A DNA stretch of 64,000 nt from Rhizobium leguminosarum bv. trifolii WSM2297 (GTDB taxonomy: Bacteria > Pseudomonadota > Alphaproteobacteria > Rhizobiales > Rhizobiaceae). The stretch covers positions 806,001 to 870,000 of the forward strand of contig NZ_JH719393.1 in NCBI RefSeq assembly GCF_000271845.1. Direction: 5' to 3'. The position numbers and the translations under genes are program-made. Shown here piece by piece: positions 40,558-49,835 of this stretch (the first letter of the stretch is position 1; every line of letters begins with the position of its first letter). The notes beneath the pieces were generated by a model. It saw only the letters and a program-made list of their open reading frames with translations, was not told where the DNA came from and made no database searches.

Positions 40558-42072
40558 ATGGGCCGGGAGATTCACGACATATTCGTCATCGGAGGCGGCA
40601 TCAACGGCTGCGGCATTGCGCGCGATGCCGTCGGCCGCGGTTATTCCGTGGCGCTGGCGGAGATGAACGATTTTGCCTCCGGCACCTCGTCGGGCGCCAC
40701 CAAGCTGATCCATGGCGGCCTGCGTTATCTCGAGCATTACGAGTTCCGCCTGGTGCGTGAATCGCTGATGGAGCGCGAGATCCTCTGGGCGATGGCGCCG
40801 CACATCATCTGGCCGCTGCGCTTCGTGCTGCCCTACCACAAGGGCGGTATCCGCCCGGCCTGGCTGATCCGCCTCGGCCTGTTTCTCTACGACCATCTCG
40901 GCGGCCGCAAGCTGCTGCCGGCGACATCGGTGCTCGACATGCGCCGCGATCCGGCCGGCAAGCCGCTGAAGGCGCTGTTTGCCAAAGCTTTCGAATATTC
41001 CGACGGCTGGGTCGACGATGCCCGCATGGTGGTGCTGAACGCCCGCGACGCCGCCGACAAGGGGGCGACGATCATGCCCCGCACCAAAGTGGTGTCGGCA
41101 AGGCGCGAGAATGGCCTGTGGCAGATCGAGACGACCGATACGGTCACCGGCCATAACGACAGCCATCAGGCAAGGATGCTGGTCAATGCCGCCGGTCCCT
41201 GGGTCGATCATGTCATCCGTTCCGCCTTCGGCCAGAACGAAGCCCATCATGTCCGCCTCGTCCAGGGCAGCCACATCATCGTCAAGAAGAAGTTCGACGA
41301 TCCGCGTGCCTATTTCTTCCAGAATCCCGACAACCGCATCATCTTCGCCATCCCCTATGAGGGCGACTTCACGCTGATCGGCACCACCGACCGCGATTAC
41401 ACCGCCGATCCCAAGGATGTCCGGATCTCCGAGGAGGAGACCGTCTATCTCTGCAATGCGGCGTCGGAATATTTCAAGGAGCCGGTCAGACCTGAGGATA
41501 TCGTCTGGACCTATTCGGCCGTCAGGCCGCTTTATGACGACGGCGCCTCGAAGGCGCAGGAGGCAACGCGCGATTACGTGCTGAAGCTGGAAGGCGAGGG
41601 GAGTGCTGCGCCGCTGCTCAACGTGTTCGGCGGCAAGCTCACCACCTATCGCCGGCTTTCCGAACATGCGCTGGAAAAGATCGGTGCCGCAATCGGCGTC
41701 AAGGGCGCCCCGTGGACGGCAAATAGCCATCTGCCGGGCGGCGATTTTCCAGTCAAGGGTTACGAGGCCGAGGTCGCCAGGCTGAAACGGCGTTATCCGT
41801 TCCTGACGGATTCGCATGCTCGCCGACTGGTGCGCCGCTACGGCACCAAGGCCGAGATGCTGCTGGGCGACGCCAGCGGGGCCGAGGACCTTGGACGGCT
41901 GTTCGGCGGCGATCTCTACGAGGCCGAAGTCAAATACCTCGTCGAACATGAATGGGCCCGGCACGGCGAAGACGTGCTGTGGAGGAGAACAAAGGATGGT
42001 CTGCGCCTTTCCAAGGAGCAGGCTCAGTCACTGGAGGAGTACATGGCTGCCATACCGGCAATGGCCGGATAA
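40558..42072 (+). CDS. glpD: Aerobic glycerol-3-phosphate dehydrogenase
   Basis: This 504-residue FAD-dependent enzyme oxidises sn-glycerol-3-phosphate to dihydroxyacetone phosphate and passes electrons to ubiquinone at the membrane. The FAD-binding dinucleotide fold starts DIFVIGGGINGCGIARDAVG, and the GlpD signature ASGTSSGATKLIHGGLRYLE follows near residue 45. Later segments are GSHIIVKKKFDDPRAYFF, YEGDFTLIGTTDRDY and VFGGKLTTYRRLSEHAL. The ATG at 40558 is chosen for the GGAGGGG just upstream. It leads an apparent operon with the transporter and kinase genes. Confidence 0.96.
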   Translation: MGREIHDIFVIGGGINGCGIARDAVGRGYSVALAEMNDFASGTSSGATKLIHGGLRYLEHYEFRLVRESLMEREILWAMAPHIIWPLRFVLPYHKGGIRPAWLIRLGLFLYDHLGGRKLLPATSVLDMRRDPAGKPLKALFAKAFEYSDGWVDDARMVVLNARDAADKGATIMPRTKVVSARRENGLWQIETTDTVTGHNDSHQARMLVNAAGPWVDHVIRSAFGQNEAHHVRLVQGSHIIVKKKFDDPRAYFFQNPDNRIIFAIPYEGDFTLIGTTDRDYTADPKDVRISEEETVYLCNAASEYFKEPVRPEDIVWTYSAVRPLYDDGASKAQEATRDYVLKLEGEGSAAPLLNVFGGKLTTYRRLSEHALEKIGAAIGVKGAPWTANSHLPGGDFPVKGYEAEVARLKRRYPFLTDSHARRLVRRYGTKAEMLLGDASGAEDLGRLFGGDLYEAEVKYLVEHEWARHGEDVLWRRTKDGLRLSKEQAQSLEEYMAAIPAMAG

Positions 42073-42114
42073 GGCGACGTGTGGTCCCCGCTGCGTGGAG
42101 GCACGGGAATCGGA

Positions 42115-43194
42115 ATGCTGGAACTGCGAAACGCCGCCAAGATGGTGGGCGCGGACTATCATATCTATCCGACCGATCTGGTTCTCGAGCGCGGCACGCT
42201 GAACGTGCTGCTCGGGCCGACGCTGTCTGGCAAGACATCGCTGATGCGGCTGATGGCCGGCCTCGATCGTCCCACAGGCGGCTCGGTGCATTTCGACGGC
42301 GCCGATGTCACCGGCATGCCGGTGCAGAAGCGCAACGTCGCCATGGTCTACCAGCAATTCATCAACTATCCGGCGCTGACCGTTTATGAGAACATCGCGT
42401 CGCCAATGCGCATCTCCGGCAAGGATGCCGCAACGATCGACCGTGACGTGCGCAAGGCGGCAGAGCTTTTGAAGCTGACGCCCTATCTCGATCGCACGCC
42501 GCTCAATCTGTCCGGCGGTCAGCAGCAGCGCACCGCGTTGGCGCGCGCCCTTGTCAAGAATGCCAGCCTTGTGCTGATGGACGAGCCGCTCGCCAATCTC
42601 GACTACAAGCTGCGCGAGGAACTGCGGCAGGAATTGCCGCGCATCTTCGCCCAGTCCGGCGCGATCTTCGTCTATGCCACGACGGAACCCTCCGAAGCCT
42701 TGTTGCTAGGCGGCAATACGGCTGCGCTCAACGAGGGCCGGATCACACAGTTCGGCCCGACGATCGAGGTCTACCGCAATCCAATCGATCTGACGACGGC
42801 GAAAACCTTCGCCGATCCGCCGTTGAATTTTATTGATCTGGTCAAATCGGCAGGCAAATTCCTGCGCGACGGCGCTGTGATTTTTGCCGTGCCGCCGCAT
42901 CTTCAGAACGTGCCGGACGGGCCGGCAACGATCGCTTTTCACCCGCATCATCTTGCACCCACCGCCCAGACGGATGATTCGGCGCGGCTGACAGCACGGA
43001 CCCAGATTTCGGAGATCACCGGGTCGGAAAGTTTCGTGCATCTGCAATTTGCCGACACCCGCTGGGTCATGCTTGCGCACGGCATTCACAATATCGACCC
43101 GGACACGGACATCTCCGTTTTCATCGATACGCGCCATCTGATGGCATTCGGCGCGGACGGCCAGGCGATCACCACTGCCAGGCAGAGGGGCTAG
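42115..43194 (+). CDS. glpS: Glycerol ABC transporter ATPase GlpS
   Basis: This 359-residue MalK/UgpC-like ATPase has Walker A GPTLSGKTS (34-42), Q-loop VYQQFINYPALTVYEN, canonical signature LSGGQQQR (132-139), Walker B LVLMDEPLANLD (about 152-163) and a C-terminal TOBE region. The switch histidine is missing: the line that normally reads V-T-H-D is VYATTEPSEA, with threonine at 190. Its partner GlpT keeps the histidine but has lost the signature, so together they should form one canonical and one degenerate ATP site. It is the first transporter gene of the glp operon, 42 bases after glpD. The start at 42115 is preferred over an upstream in-frame GTG near 42079. Confidence 0.92.
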   Translation: MLELRNAAKMVGADYHIYPTDLVLERGTLNVLLGPTLSGKTSLMRLMAGLDRPTGGSVHFDGADVTGMPVQKRNVAMVYQQFINYPALTVYENIASPMRISGKDAATIDRDVRKAAELLKLTPYLDRTPLNLSGGQQQRTALARALVKNASLVLMDEPLANLDYKLREELRQELPRIFAQSGAIFVYATTEPSEALLLGGNTAALNEGRITQFGPTIEVYRNPIDLTTAKTFADPPLNFIDLVKSAGKFLRDGAVIFAVPPHLQNVPDGPATIAFHPHHLAPTAQTDDSARLTARTQISEITGSESFVHLQFADTRWVMLAHGIHNIDPDTDISVFIDTRHLMAFGADGQAITTARQRG

Positions 43195-43203
43195 GAGAAG
43201 ATC

Positions 43204-44274
43204 ATGGCACGTATCACCCTCGATCATATTCGACACGCCTATGGGCCGAACCCGAAGAGCGAGAAGGACTACGCTCTCAAGGAAGTGCATCACGAGTGGA
43301 ACGATGGCGGCGCCTATGCGCTGCTTGGACCTTCGGGCTGCGGAAAGACCTCGCTGCTTAATATCATTTCCGGCCTTATTCAGCCGTCCGAAGGGCGTAT
43401 CCTGTTTGATGGACAGGATGTCACGAACCTGCCAACACAGCAGCGAAATATTGCGCAGGTATTCCAGTTTCCGGTCATCTACGACACGATGACCGTCTAT
43501 GACAATCTGGCTTTCCCCTTGCGCAACCGCGGGGTCGCGGAGGCGGATGTTGATCGTCGTGTCCGCGAAATATTGGAGATGATTGATCTTGCAGACTGGG
43601 CGAAGCGGCGCGCCCGCGGTTTGACGGCGGACCAAAAGCAGAAGATTTCGCTCGGCCGCGGCCTGGTGCGCTCGGATGTGAACGCGATTCTCTTCGATGA
43701 GCCGCTCACTGTTATCGATCCGCATATGAAATGGGTGCTGCGATCGCAGCTGAAGCGGCTGCACAAGCAGTTCGGTTTTACGATGGTCTATGTCACACAT
43801 GACCAGACGGAGGCGCTGACCTTCGCCGACAAGGTGGTGGTGATGTACGATGGCGAGATCGTGCAGATCGGCACGCCGGCCGAACTCTTCGAGCGTCCGA
43901 GCCATACCTTCGTCGGCTACTTCATCGGTTCGCCGGGCATGAATTTCATGCCGGCAAAGGTAGAAGGCAGCACGGTTCGGGTCGGTGATCACGCGCTGTC
44001 GCTCGACTATGCGCCAAAGACTTCGCAGGCGGCCAAGGTAGAGCTTGGAATCCGGCCCGAGTTTATCAGGGTCGGCCGCGAGGGCATGCCTGTGACGGTC
44101 AGCAAGGTGGAAGATATCGGCCGGCAGAGGATCGTCCGCGCCCAGTTTGCCGGCCAGCCGATCGCGATCGTCATCCCTGAAGACGGGGAGATTCCGGCTG
44201 ATCCCAGGGTGACCTTTGAGCCATCGGCGATCAGCATTTATGCAGACTCTTGGCGCGCCGGACGGGAGGCTTGA
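43204..44274 (+). CDS. glpT: Glycerol ABC transporter ATPase GlpT
   Basis: This 356-residue ATPase has Walker A GPSGCGKTS (42-50), Q-loop QVFQFPVIYDTMTVYDN, Walker B AILFDEPLTVIDP with the catalytic glutamate, the switch histidine in YVTHDQTEAL (H199) and a TOBE domain. The ABC signature, normally LSGGQ, reads LTADQ (140-144), so ATP bound on GlpS would face a degraded signature. Both ATPase genes are adjacent and of similar length, fitting a heterodimer. It is not the E. coli glycerol-3-phosphate antiporter of the same symbol. The ATG follows GGAG, 9 bases after glpS. Confidence 0.92.
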   Translation: MARITLDHIRHAYGPNPKSEKDYALKEVHHEWNDGGAYALLGPSGCGKTSLLNIISGLIQPSEGRILFDGQDVTNLPTQQRNIAQVFQFPVIYDTMTVYDNLAFPLRNRGVAEADVDRRVREILEMIDLADWAKRRARGLTADQKQKISLGRGLVRSDVNAILFDEPLTVIDPHMKWVLRSQLKRLHKQFGFTMVYVTHDQTEALTFADKVVVMYDGEIVQIGTPAELFERPSHTFVGYFIGSPGMNFMPAKVEGSTVRVGDHALSLDYAPKTSQAAKVELGIRPEFIRVGREGMPVTVSKVEDIGRQRIVRAQFAGQPIAIVIPEDGEIPADPRVTFEPSAISIYADSWRAGREA

Positions 44275-44276
44275 TC

Positions 44277-45143
44277 ATGGAAAAAACCTGGAACAACAAA
44301 GCCTGGTTTCTGGTTCTGCCGGTCCTCGTGCTGGTGGCGTTCTCAGCTGTCATTCCCTTGATGACGGTCGTGAATTATTCCGTCCAGGACACTTTCGGAA
44401 ACAACCAGTTCTTCTGGAACGGAACGGATTGGTTTACCGAAATCCTGCATTCCGACCGGTTCTGGGCCGCCCTGCAGCGAAACCTGATTTTTTCGTTGAT
44501 CATTCTCGCTCTTGAGATTCCGCTCGGTATCTTCATTGCGCTCAACATGCCGAAATCAGGCATCGGCGTGCCGGTGTGCCTGGTTCTGATGGCACTGCCA
44601 CTGCTGATCCCGTGGAACGTTGTCGGCACGATCTGGCAGGTGTTCGGCCGCAACGACATTGGGTTGTTCGGCTATTATATCAATGCCATCGGCTTCGATT
44701 ACAACTATGTGCAGGATCCGCTCGACGCCTGGGTCACGATCATCATCATGGATGTCTGGCACTGGACGAGCCTGGTCGTCTTGCTCTGCTATGCCGGCCT
44801 CGTTTCCATTCCGGATGCTTTTTATCAGGCAGCCAAGATCGACGGTGCGTCCCGTTGGGCGGTGTTCCGCTATATCCAGCTGCCGAAGATGAAGCGTGTT
44901 CTTCTGATCGCCGTGCTGCTGCGTTTCATGGATAGTTTCATGATCTACACCGAACCGTTTGTCGTCACGGGCGGCGGTCCGGGCAACTCGACCACTTTCC
45001 TGTCGATCGATCTGGTCAAGACCGCGCTCGGACAGTTCGACCTCGGTCCGGCCGCTGCCATGTCGCTGATTTATTTCCTGATCATCCTGCTGCTTTCGTG
45101 GGTGTTCTACACCGTCATGACAAGCCACGACGCGGAGAATTGA
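44277..45143 (+). CDS. glpP: Glycerol ABC transporter permease GlpP
   Basis: This 288-residue MalF-like permease has six hydrophobic segments (first AWFLVLPVLVLVAFSAVIPL). The EAA-type coupling loop is IPDAFYQAAKIDGASRWAVF followed by RYIQLPKMK, near residue 180, which docks on the ATPases. GGGAGG precedes the ATG, 2 bases after the glpT stop, so translation is coupled. It should form a heterodimer with GlpQ in the inner membrane for glycerol entry. Confidence 0.93.
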   Translation: MEKTWNNKAWFLVLPVLVLVAFSAVIPLMTVVNYSVQDTFGNNQFFWNGTDWFTEILHSDRFWAALQRNLIFSLIILALEIPLGIFIALNMPKSGIGVPVCLVLMALPLLIPWNVVGTIWQVFGRNDIGLFGYYINAIGFDYNYVQDPLDAWVTIIIMDVWHWTSLVVLLCYAGLVSIPDAFYQAAKIDGASRWAVFRYIQLPKMKRVLLIAVLLRFMDSFMIYTEPFVVTGGGPGNSTTFLSIDLVKTALGQFDLGPAAAMSLIYFLIILLLSWVFYTVMTSHDAEN

Positions 45144-45144
45144 A

Positions 45145-46056
45145 ATGAGCGCCTCCAACGAAACGACAGCGAGCCGAAAGATCTCAGGCGTTACCAGTGT
45201 CGCAAGCGGTCTCTCCTCCGATGAAGTCAGCCGTCTGATGCGCCGGCGCGGCGAGGAATCGCGGTGGTGGTGGCTGGTTCCGACGATCTATATCATCGTG
45301 CTCCTGCTGCCGATCTATTGGCTCGTCAACATGAGCTTCAAGACCAACGCGGAAATCGTCAATTCTCTGACGCTTTATCCTCATAACCCGACAATCGCTA
45401 ATTACGTGACGATCTTCACGGAGAAGGCGTGGTATTCCGGCTATATCAATTCCATCACCTATGTCGTCATGAACATGGTGATCTCGGTGGCAGCGGCGCT
45501 GCCGGCGGCCTATGCCTTCTCCCGGTATCGGTTCCTCGGCGACAAGCACCTGTTCTTCTGGTTGCTGACGAACCGGATGGCGCCGCCGGCAGTTTTTGCC
45601 CTGCCGTTCTTCCAGCTCTACTCGGCCTTTGGACTGATCGACACGCATATCGCGGTGGCGCTTGCCCACTGCTTGTTCAACGTGCCGCTGGCGGTCTGGA
45701 TCCTTGAAGGCTTCATGTCCGGGGTGCCGAAGGAAATCGACGAGACGGCCTATATCGATGGCTACTCGTTCCCGCGGTTTTTCCTGAAGATATTCACGCC
45801 GCTGATTGCGAGCGGCATAGGTGTCGCCTGCTTCTTCTGCTTCATGTTCTCCTGGGTCGAGCTGCTGATCGCACGAACGCTGACGACGACAGACGCGAAG
45901 CCGATCGCTGCCACCATGACCCGTACCGTCTCTGCATCCGGCATGGATTGGGGTCTGCTGGCCGCCGCAGGTGTTCTGACCTTGATCCCGGGGGCGCTGG
46001 TGATCTGGTTTGTGCGTAATTACATCGCCAAGGGCTTCGCCCTGGGGAGGGTTTGA
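45145..46056 (+). CDS. glpQ: Glycerol ABC transporter permease GlpQ
   Basis: This 303-residue MalG-like permease has an N-terminal cytoplasmic tail of about 45 residues, then six hydrophobic segments starting LVPTIYIIVLLLPIYWLVNM. The coupling loop is MSGVPKEIDETAYIDGYSFP, with E-x-x-x-D-G-poised residues as in the MalG family. It begins one base after the glpP stop. It is unrelated to glycerophosphodiesterase GlpQ of E. coli. Confidence 0.93.
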   Translation: MSASNETTASRKISGVTSVASGLSSDEVSRLMRRRGEESRWWWLVPTIYIIVLLLPIYWLVNMSFKTNAEIVNSLTLYPHNPTIANYVTIFTEKAWYSGYINSITYVVMNMVISVAAALPAAYAFSRYRFLGDKHLFFWLLTNRMAPPAVFALPFFQLYSAFGLIDTHIAVALAHCLFNVPLAVWILEGFMSGVPKEIDETAYIDGYSFPRFFLKIFTPLIASGIGVACFFCFMFSWVELLIARTLTTTDAKPIAATMTRTVSASGMDWGLLAAAGVLTLIPGALVIWFVRNYIAKGFALGRV

Positions 46057-46352
46057 TGAGCTTTTCGCTTCCCGATTTTTCATGGATGGCGTGGACGTGG
46101 CCGACGGCTGCTTTCTTCATCGTCATCGTATTGCTGCTGATTGGTATGGGGGCATGGGAGTATGCCGTGCCGGGCGGCAATCCGCGGATCGGAATCCTGC
46201 GCTTCGAGACGACGCGCGGGGACCGGCTTTTCCTTTCGCTGCTCGGCAGCGCCTTTATCCATCTTGCCTGGCTCGGTCTCGTTGGATCAAGCCTCTGGTG
46301 GGCTCTTGCTCTCTCCGTTGTCTACGCCGTCGGCGTATTCCGTTACGTGTGA
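46056..46352 (+). CDS. glpU: Small membrane protein GlpU (DUF2160)
   Basis: This 98-residue DUF2160 protein has three hydrophobic segments: TWPTAAFFIVIVLLLIGMGA, LFLSLLGSAFIHLAWLGLVG and SLWWALALSVVYAVGV. It begins at an ATG that overlaps the glpQ TGA. In Rhizobium this small protein is a regular part of the glp transporter locus, but its contribution to glycerol uptake is not established to my knowledge. It could be an accessory subunit of the permease. Confidence 0.9.
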   Translation: MSFSLPDFSWMAWTWPTAAFFIVIVLLLIGMGAWEYAVPGGNPRIGILRFETTRGDRLFLSLLGSAFIHLAWLGLVGSSLWWALALSVVYAVGVFRYV

Positions 46353-46430
46353 GCAAACTGATGCAGATGGCCGGGGGTTTCTGGCCGCCTGATACGTGAA
46401 GACTGCAATCGCAAACCCTGGGAGGATATC

Positions 46431-48155
46431 ATGCGAAGGCATTTATTGACGACGACAGCAGCGGTACTGCTGGCCATGACCGGGTCGGCCTATGCCGGCA
46501 TGGACGAGGCAAAGACGTTCCTGGATAAAGAGATCGGCGACGTGTCGACGCTCTCTCGCGCTGACCAGGAAAAGGAAATGCAGTGGTTCATCGATGCTGC
46601 AAAGCCCCTCCAGGGGATGGACATCAAGGTTGTTTCTGAAACCTTGACCACTCACCAGTACGAGTCCCAGGTGCTGGCTCCGGCCTTTACGGCAATCACC
46701 GGGATCAAGGTCACGCACGACGTCATTCAGGAAGGTGACGTTGTCGAGAAGATCCAGACCCAGATGCAGACCGGTCAGAACCTTTATGACGGCTGGGTCA
46801 ACGACTCCGACTTGATCGGTACGCATTGGCGTTATCAGCAGGTGCGCAACCTGACCGACTGGATGGCCGGCGAAGGCAAGGACGTTACCAACCCCGGCCT
46901 CGATATCGACGACTTCATTGGCACCAAGTTTACCACGGCACCGGACAAGAAGCTTTATCAACTTCCCGACCAGCAGTTCGCCAACCTCTACTGGTTCCGC
47001 TACGACTGGTTCAACGACGAGAAGAACAAGGCCGATTTCAAGGCAAAATACGGCTACGATCTCGGCGTTCCGGTCAACTGGTCGGCCTATGAGGACATTG
47101 CCGAATTCTTTACCGGCCGCGATGTGAACGGCAAGAAGGTCTTCGGCCATATGGACTACGGCAAGAAGGACCCGTCGCTCGGCTGGCGCTTCACCGATGC
47201 CTGGTTGTCGATGGCCGGCAACGGCGACAAGGGCCTGCCGAACGGTCTTCCGGTCGATGAATGGGGCATCAAGGTCGACGAGAAGTCGCGCCCGGTCGGA
47301 TCATGCGTTGCCCGTGGTGGTGACACCAACGGCCCAGCGTCCGTCTACTCGATCCAGAAGTATCTCGATTGGTTGAAGGCCTATGCTCCGCCGGAAGCTC
47401 AGGGCATGACCTTCTCGGAATCCGGTCCGGTGCCGGCACAGGGTAACGTCGCGCAGCAAATCTTCTGGTACACCGCATTTACCGCAGACATGGTCAAGCC
47501 TGGCCTGCCTGTCATGAATGAAGACGGGACGCCGAAATGGCGCATGGCGCCGAGCCCGCATGGCGTTTACTGGAAAGACGGCATGAAGCTCGGTTATCAG
47601 GACGTCGGTTCCTGGACGCTGATGAAATCGACGCCGACGGATCGCGCGAAAGCCGCCTGGCTCTATGCACAGTTCGTGACTTCCAAGACGGTCGACGTGA
47701 AGAAGAGCCAGCTCGGTCTTACCTTCATCCGCGAATCCACCATTCGCGACAAGAGCTTTACGGAGCGCGCTCCGAAGCTCGGCGGTCTGATCGAGTTCTA
47801 TCGTTCGCCGGCTCGTGTTCAGTGGTCGCCAACCGGCACCAACGTTCCCGATTATCCGAAGCTGGCTCAGCTTTGGTGGCAGGCTATCGGTGACGCCGCT
47901 GCCGGCGCCAAGACGCCGCAGGAAGCCATGGATTCTCTTTGCGGCGAGCAGGAGAAGGTCATGGGTCGCATCGAGAAATCGGGCGTCCAGGGCGATATCG
48001 GACCGAAACTCGCCGAAGAGCATGATCTCGACTACTGGAACAAGGATGCTGTTGCAAAGGGCAATCTTGCGCCGCAGCTGAAGATCGAGAACGAGAAGGA
48101 AAAGCCGGTCACGGTCAACTACGACGAACTCGTCAAGAGCTGGCAGTCGAAGTAA
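46431..48155 (+). CDS. glpV: Periplasmic glycerol-binding protein GlpV
   Basis: This 574-residue protein has a signal peptide (MRRHLLTTTAAVLLAMTGSA then YAG) and the fold of a large family-1 extracellular solute-binding protein, much longer than most. Segments are YESQVLAPAFTAITGIKVTH, GQNLYDGWVNDSDLIGTHWR and GYQDVGSWTLMKSTPTDRAK. It captures glycerol for GlpSTPQ. GGGAGG precedes the ATG. Two tandem hairpins follow the stop, which may keep the message for this abundant subunit stable relative to glpK. Confidence 0.94.
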   Translation: MRRHLLTTTAAVLLAMTGSAYAGMDEAKTFLDKEIGDVSTLSRADQEKEMQWFIDAAKPLQGMDIKVVSETLTTHQYESQVLAPAFTAITGIKVTHDVIQEGDVVEKIQTQMQTGQNLYDGWVNDSDLIGTHWRYQQVRNLTDWMAGEGKDVTNPGLDIDDFIGTKFTTAPDKKLYQLPDQQFANLYWFRYDWFNDEKNKADFKAKYGYDLGVPVNWSAYEDIAEFFTGRDVNGKKVFGHMDYGKKDPSLGWRFTDAWLSMAGNGDKGLPNGLPVDEWGIKVDEKSRPVGSCVARGGDTNGPASVYSIQKYLDWLKAYAPPEAQGMTFSESGPVPAQGNVAQQIFWYTAFTADMVKPGLPVMNEDGTPKWRMAPSPHGVYWKDGMKLGYQDVGSWTLMKSTPTDRAKAAWLYAQFVTSKTVDVKKSQLGLTFIRESTIRDKSFTERAPKLGGLIEFYRSPARVQWSPTGTNVPDYPKLAQLWWQAIGDAAAGAKTPQEAMDSLCGEQEKVMGRIEKSGVQGDIGPKLAEEHDLDYWNKDAVAKGNLAPQLKIENEKEKPVTVNYDELVKSWQSK

Positions 48156-48165
48156 GGCGGACCTT

Positions 48166-48224
48166 GGCCGGAGGCAACGAGACTTCCGGCCACCACATCT
48201 AGCCACCGGCATCCAGCCGGTGGC
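48166..48224 (+). other. Two tandem intercistronic hairpins after glpV
   Basis: GGCCGGA (48166-48172) pairs with TCCGGCC (48185-48191), and GCCACCGGC (48202-48210) pairs perfectly with GCCGGTGGC (48216-48224) over a 5-base loop. There is no T run, so they more likely block exonucleases or attenuate glpK than terminate fully. Confidence 0.7.
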
Positions 48225-48307
48225 ACCCACAATCTTTCTCTCATGAAACGTCCGAGTCCTGCCGACCAACTGCAGGCTGAGCGATTTCGTGCGAGCCGGA
48301 GACGGAT

Positions 48308-49810
48308 ATGAGCGGCTATATTCTTTCAATCGACCAGGGCACGACGTCGTCGCGCGCGATCATTTTCGATGGTGACATGAAAATGGCCGGCTCGGCGCAG
48401 ACGGAGATCACCCAATATTATCCGCAGCCCGGATGGGTTGAACATGACGCCGCCGAAATCTGGCAGTCGGTTGTCGACACTGCGCGCAAGGCGATCACTG
48501 ACGCCGGTCTTGATGCCGCCGACATTGCCGCGATCGGCATCACCAATCAGCGCGAAACAGCTGTCGTCTGGGACCGCAGCTCAGGAACGCCGCTTCACCG
48601 CGCGATCGTCTGGCAGGATAGGCGCACGGCCGAAATGTGCGAGAGTCTGAAGGCCGACGGATATGAGAAGCTGTTCAGCGCCAAGACCGGCCTGCTGCTC
48701 GATCCCTACTTCTCCGGAACCAAGCTGCGCTGGCTGCTCGACAATGTAGGAGGCCTGCGGGAGAAGGCAGAGGCGGGCGAGGTCTGCTTCGGCACGATCG
48801 ACAGCTGGCTGATCTACAGGCTGACGGATGGTCGCGTGCATGCCACCGATGCGACCAATGCTTCGCGAACGCTGCTCTACAACATCGATGACGGCGCCTG
48901 GGACGAAGAGCTTCTCGGCATTCTTGGCATTCCTTCTGCCATGCTTCCGGAGGTCAAGGAATGCGCCGACGATTTCGGCCGCGTTGACAAGGCTCTGCTG
49001 GGTGCCGAGCTTCCGATCCTCGGCGTTGCCGGTGACCAGCAGGCGGCCGCCGTCGGCAATGCCTGCTTCGATCCCGGCATGATGAAATCCACTTATGGCA
49101 CCGGCTGCTTCGCCCTCTTGAACACTGGCAAGGACCGTGTTTCCTCCTCCAACCGGATGCTGACGACCATTGCCTGCCGCCTCGACGGCGAGACGACCTA
49201 TGCGCTCGAGGGTTCGATCTTTATCGCCGGTGCCGCAGTGCAATGGCTGCGCGACGGCCTCGGCATCATCGATCAGGCGTCGCAGGCTGGGGTGCTTGCG
49301 GCCAAGGCCGATCCCGAACAGCAGGTCTATATCGTCCCGGCCTTCACCGGCCTTGGCGCGCCCTATTGGGATCCGGCTGCACGCGGCGCGATCTTCGGCC
49401 TGACTAGAAACAGCGGGCCGGCGGAATTTGCCCGCGCCGTGCTCGAATCCGTCGCCTATCAGACGCTCGACCTGCTGGTGGCGATGAAGAAGGACTGGGG
49501 CGTCAACCAGCTGGAAACCGTGCTGCGCGTCGATGGCGGTATGGCGGCTTCTGACTGGACGATGCAGTGCCTGGCCGACATGACCGGAAATCCCGTCGAC
49601 CGCTCGGCGATCCGCGAGACGACGGCGCTGGGAGCCGCCTGGCTTGCCGGCTCGAAAGCCGGCATCTGGCCCGGCAAGCAGGATTTCGCCAAAGCCTGGG
49701 CCTGCGACCGCCGCTTCAGTCCCTCGATGGAGGAGACCGAGCGCCAGGCGAAAATCATCGGCTGGAAGAATGCCGTCTCGCGAATGATTTCCGACGCCTC
49801 AGTGGGCTGA
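48308..49810 (+). CDS. glpK: Glycerol kinase
   Basis: This 500-residue FGGY-family kinase converts glycerol and ATP to glycerol-3-phosphate, the GlpD substrate and GlpR inducer. Signature segments are [50 protein letters not shown], the glycerol site around [13 protein letters not shown], and the C-terminal [17 protein letters not shown] and [17 protein letters not shown]. The length is typical. It is the last glp gene, 152 bases behind glpV, across the hairpins. The start is [11 protein letters not shown] with GGAG-like sequence upstream. Confidence 0.97.
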   Translation: MSGYILSIDQGTTSSRAIIFDGDMKMAGSAQTEITQYYPQPGWVEHDAAEIWQSVVDTARKAITDAGLDAADIAAIGITNQRETAVVWDRSSGTPLHRAIVWQDRRTAEMCESLKADGYEKLFSAKTGLLLDPYFSGTKLRWLLDNVGGLREKAEAGEVCFGTIDSWLIYRLTDGRVHATDATNASRTLLYNIDDGAWDEELLGILGIPSAMLPEVKECADDFGRVDKALLGAELPILGVAGDQQAAAVGNACFDPGMMKSTYGTGCFALLNTGKDRVSSSNRMLTTIACRLDGETTYALEGSIFIAGAAVQWLRDGLGIIDQASQAGVLAAKADPEQQVYIVPAFTGLGAPYWDPAARGAIFGLTRNSGPAEFARAVLESVAYQTLDLLVAMKKDWGVNQLETVLRVDGGMAASDWTMQCLADMTGNPVDRSAIRETTALGAAWLAGSKAGIWPGKQDFAKAWACDRRFSPSMEETERQAKIIGWKNAVSRMISDASVG

Positions 49811-49835
49811 CACGTATCCTCGCTACGGCTTCCTC

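Noticed and set aside
40429..41964. Open frame of about 511 codons opposite glpD
   Set aside because: It mirrors the glpD codons, has no family signal, and glpD is unmistakable.
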